NCBI RefSeq assembly: GCF_009695935.1
Contig: NZ_VUMY01000009.1
Coordinates: 1-64,000 of the forward strand
Source: Mobiluncus porci
GTDB taxonomy: Bacteria; Actinomycetota; Actinomycetes; Actinomycetales; Actinomycetaceae
Direction of reading: 5' to 3'
Length of the DNA: 64,000 nt
Shown here: in pieces, positions 62,164 to 64,000 of the stretch
How the letters are laid out: each line of letters starts with the position of its first letter
How positions within the stretch are numbered: the first letter of the stretch is position 1
Notes under the pieces: generated by a model
Told to the model about the DNA's origin: nothing
The model's input: only the letters and a program-made list of their open reading frames with translations
The model's database searches: none
Program-made: the position numbers and the translations under genes

Positions 62164-63276
62164 ATGTCGCGACTGTTTGAACCGTATGAGCTGCACGGGG
62201 TGAAATTCCGCAACCGCCTGTGGATGCCGCCAATGTGCCAGTTCACAGCCTCTTCGGAAGGTCCGAGCGCTGGCTGGCCCAATGATTGGCATGAGGTTCA
62301 CTACGGGGCTCGCGCTGCCGGAGGTGTCGGGGCTGTCATCGTTGAGGCCACCGCAGTGAGTCCTGAAGGGCGTATCAGCCCTTTCGACTTGATGCTGGAT
62401 CGGGATGAAAAGATTCCCGGTTTCGCGCGACTGGCAAATCTCATTAAAGAAGGCGGGGCGGTTGCCGGAATCCAAATCTCTCACGCGGGACGCAAAGCCT
62501 CCGCCTCCCCCTCCGGCACCCCGTTGGCTCCGGAAAATTCGACTCTCGGTGGGATTGGCTGGCAGACCGTGGCTCCGAGCCCCCTGCCATTCACGCCTCG
62601 CCACGAGCCTCCACGCGAGCTAACCCTTGCCGAAATCAAAAAAATCCAAACCCAGTTTATAGAAGCCACTCGTCGTGCCCTCGATGCGGGATTCGAGTTT
62701 GTGGAGCTCCACGGCGCTCACGGTTATTTGCTGCACCAATTCCTTTCTCCCCTGACCAACCACCGCGTGGACGAGTATGGGGGAGACCTTGAGGGACGCT
62801 TCCGGTTTTGGAAAGAAATCGTCGTCATGATTCGCGGGGAATTGGGCAATAAGTTTCCCCTGCTGATGCGGATTTCCGCGACAAACTGGCTTCCCCAAGC
62901 GCAGTTCGAAATGCGCCGCGATGTGACCTTGGAGGACTGGGGAAAAATCGTGACCGAACTGGCGAGACTCGGGGTGGACTTTATAGACGTTTCCACCGGC
63001 GGCCTTGTCGACGGGGTGACAGTTCCGGAAGCCCCTGGCTACCAGGTCAAATATGCTTCTGAAATCCAAAACCGCGGGCCGCTACCGGTTTCCGCCGTCG
63101 GGATGATTACCGAGCCCGCTCAAGCGGAACAGATTCTCGTCACCGGAGGAGCCAGCGTTGTCGAAGTCGGCCGGCCTTTATTGACTGATCCGTCCTTACC
63201 GCTGGCTTGGGCGACGCGGCTGGGCGACGAGGCGCCGGTTCCGGAACCTTACACTCGGGGCACCCCGAGAATCTGA
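62164..63276 (+). CDS. Old Yellow Enzyme-type NADH:flavin oxidoreductase (YqjM class)
   Basis: 370 residues. RNRLWMPPMCQ (FMN site with the Cys typical of the YqjM class), HYGARAAGGVGAVIVEATAV, the HAGRKA motif, HGAHGYLLHQFLSPLTNHR (catalytic Tyr region and substrate His) and a C-terminal VEVGRPLLTDP segment are present. It reduces activated alkenes with NADPH. A stand-alone gene; the repeated sites upstream may bind a regulator. Confidence 0.93.
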   Translation: MSRLFEPYELHGVKFRNRLWMPPMCQFTASSEGPSAGWPNDWHEVHYGARAAGGVGAVIVEATAVSPEGRISPFDLMLDRDEKIPGFARLANLIKEGGAVAGIQISHAGRKASASPSGTPLAPENSTLGGIGWQTVAPSPLPFTPRHEPPRELTLAEIKKIQTQFIEATRRALDAGFEFVELHGAHGYLLHQFLSPLTNHRVDEYGGDLEGRFRFWKEIVVMIRGELGNKFPLLMRISATNWLPQAQFEMRRDVTLEDWGKIVTELARLGVDFIDVSTGGLVDGVTVPEAPGYQVKYASEIQNRGPLPVSAVGMITEPAQAEQILVTGGASVVEVGRPLLTDPSLPLAWATRLGDEAPVPEPYTRGTPRI

Positions 63277-63404
63277 GACTTCGCGCCGCGAGGCGAAGCT
63301 CCCGTCCCTAACCCAGGAGAATATCGCCCGTAGTGGCAGTGCGAGCCAAATTCTCATGGGTTTGGACCCCGACCCCGGCGTGACGTTGAGAAAAACGGAG
63401 GCCC

Positions 63405-64000
63405 CTAGCCTTTGGCGACCAAGGCTTGACCAAGGTGAGTCACGAGATTCTGTAAATCCGCCTTCGCGGCAGCAGCGTCCTTCTCTGGCTCCTTCCCATC
63501 GAAGTAAACGCGCAGGTCAAGGTTGCCAACCCGCTGGAAAATTCCAACCTCTGTAAAACTCGAGCCACCGCTGGGGGAAGCCGTCAAGGTAGTCATGAGA
63601 CCATCAGTGGCGCCTTCAAGCGGGAAGGCTTTGGCACTCATCTTGAATTGGGTGACTTCACCGGCCTTGCCGTCAGTTCCCGGAACCGTCACAGTGTAAC
63701 TGGGGCAAGTCTCGGCTAGGGCTTGCTGGGTCTGGCTGGGTTCTCCAGCCTCCTCCACTGCGGGATGAGAGCGCAACTGGACCCGAATTGTGGTGGCATT
63801 GCCTGCGGAAACCCCTTGAGAGAAAGCCGCGGGAAGTTCCGAGTTGTCCTTATAGGTTTCCAGAAGCTTTTGTTGACAGTTCGCGGGATCAAAGGTAGCG
63901 GCCTGGATCAACTCCGTGCCCTGCTGGTCAGCCAGTCGCATCGTCCCCACGGTCTCGGCATCGATGACTTTCGGGCTCAATCCGCCAATCTCGGCTCCGC
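63405..64000 (-). CDS. Partial protein of unknown function, N-terminus beyond the window
   Basis: The reading frame is open from the right edge to a stop at 63405, giving about 198 residues; the true start lies outside. The visible part has the appearance of an extracytoplasmic domain (TFDPANCQQKLLETYKDNSE, PSYTVTVPGTDGK) with conserved-looking Cys residues and a final hydrophobic strand (GNLDLRVYFDGKEP). It may be a lipoprotein of actinobacterial type. No family is recognised. Confidence 0.6.
   Translation of the reverse strand, partial: GAEIGGLSPKVIDAETVGTMRLADQQGTELIQAATFDPANCQQKLLETYKDNSELPAAFSQGVSAGNATTIRVQLRSHPAVEEAGEPSQTQQALAETCPSYTVTVPGTDGKAGEVTQFKMSAKAFPLEGATDGLMTTLTASPSGGSSFTEVGIFQRVGNLDLRVYFDGKEPEKDAAAAKADLQNLVTHLGQALVAKG

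Noticed and set aside
63280-63300. Terminator after the Old Yellow Enzyme gene (CTTCGC/GCGAAG hairpin)
   Set aside because: The stem is only six pairs and no T-run follows.

Overview
The window looks like the chromosome of a moderately GC-rich actinobacterium, most likely one of the Actinomycetaceae (a Mobiluncus or Varibaculum relative; this placement is inferred from family resemblance and was not computed). Support comes from the rpmE-prfA-prmC order, the recA-recX-cinA order, an actinobacterial-type LexA box (GAAC-N4-GTTC) at recA, frequent GTG/TTG starts, and tandem L,D-transpeptidases. Positions 19.4-50.8 kb are a large foreign island that interrupts this backbone.

Left backbone (1-19.4 kb): SpoIIM-like and RDD membrane proteins, two coupled L,D-transpeptidases, rpmE-prfA-prmC, an AbiEi/DUF559 protein, a PadR-regulated two-component ABC exporter, a MacAB-like three-gene efflux system, and an MFS transporter with an aldo/keto reductase. 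Two nearly identical 50-bp hairpins (7419-7468 and 12811-12860) sit at gene ends.

Island part 1 (19.8-22.3 kb, minus strand): an EcoRI-family adenine methyltransferase followed by a DUF262-HNH nuclease. A (GA)10 tract near the 3' end of the methyltransferase selects among three reading frames. Each frame ends in a different C-terminal tail with a similar Tyr-x-Arg motif, and only the longest runs up to the nuclease start codon. This looks like a phase-variable modification/restriction switch.

Island part 2 (22.4-37.4 kb, minus strand): one compact, AT-richer operon of ten genes behind a clear sigma-70-type promoter. It holds a putative ABC-three-component module (332-aa protein, small middle protein, SMC/Rad50-like ATPase), an XRE regulator, a large SNF2 helicase, a DUF4391 protein, an AlbA_2 (Schlafen-like) protein, type III Mod and Res subunits, and a Mrr-type endonuclease. 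It reads as a composite anti-phage operon. Just below it is a degenerate coding relic resembling the 3' end of rlmD/rumA, the gene that borders the island on the other side.

Island part 3 (37.6-50.6 kb, plus strand): a Firmicutes-type prophage replication module (sigma-like protein, Rrp5-like protein, DUF2800, DUF2815, family A DNA polymerase, DUF4406-like, P4-type primase-helicase, VRR-NUC, SNF2 helicase, sigma-like regulator, HNH, small terminase). It stops abruptly inside a ParB-domain methyltransferase, fused tail-to-tail with a broken XRE regulator. No integrase, large terminase or structural gene is visible, so it is a remnant or a dependent element.

Right backbone (50.9-64 kb): rlmD, a proline iminopeptidase-like hydrolase, a divergent zur/znuACB zinc-uptake locus, two paralogous coiled-coil proteins of unknown function, recA-recX-cinA, a hicAB toxin-antitoxin pair, an Old Yellow Enzyme-type oxidoreductase, and a partial gene at the right edge.
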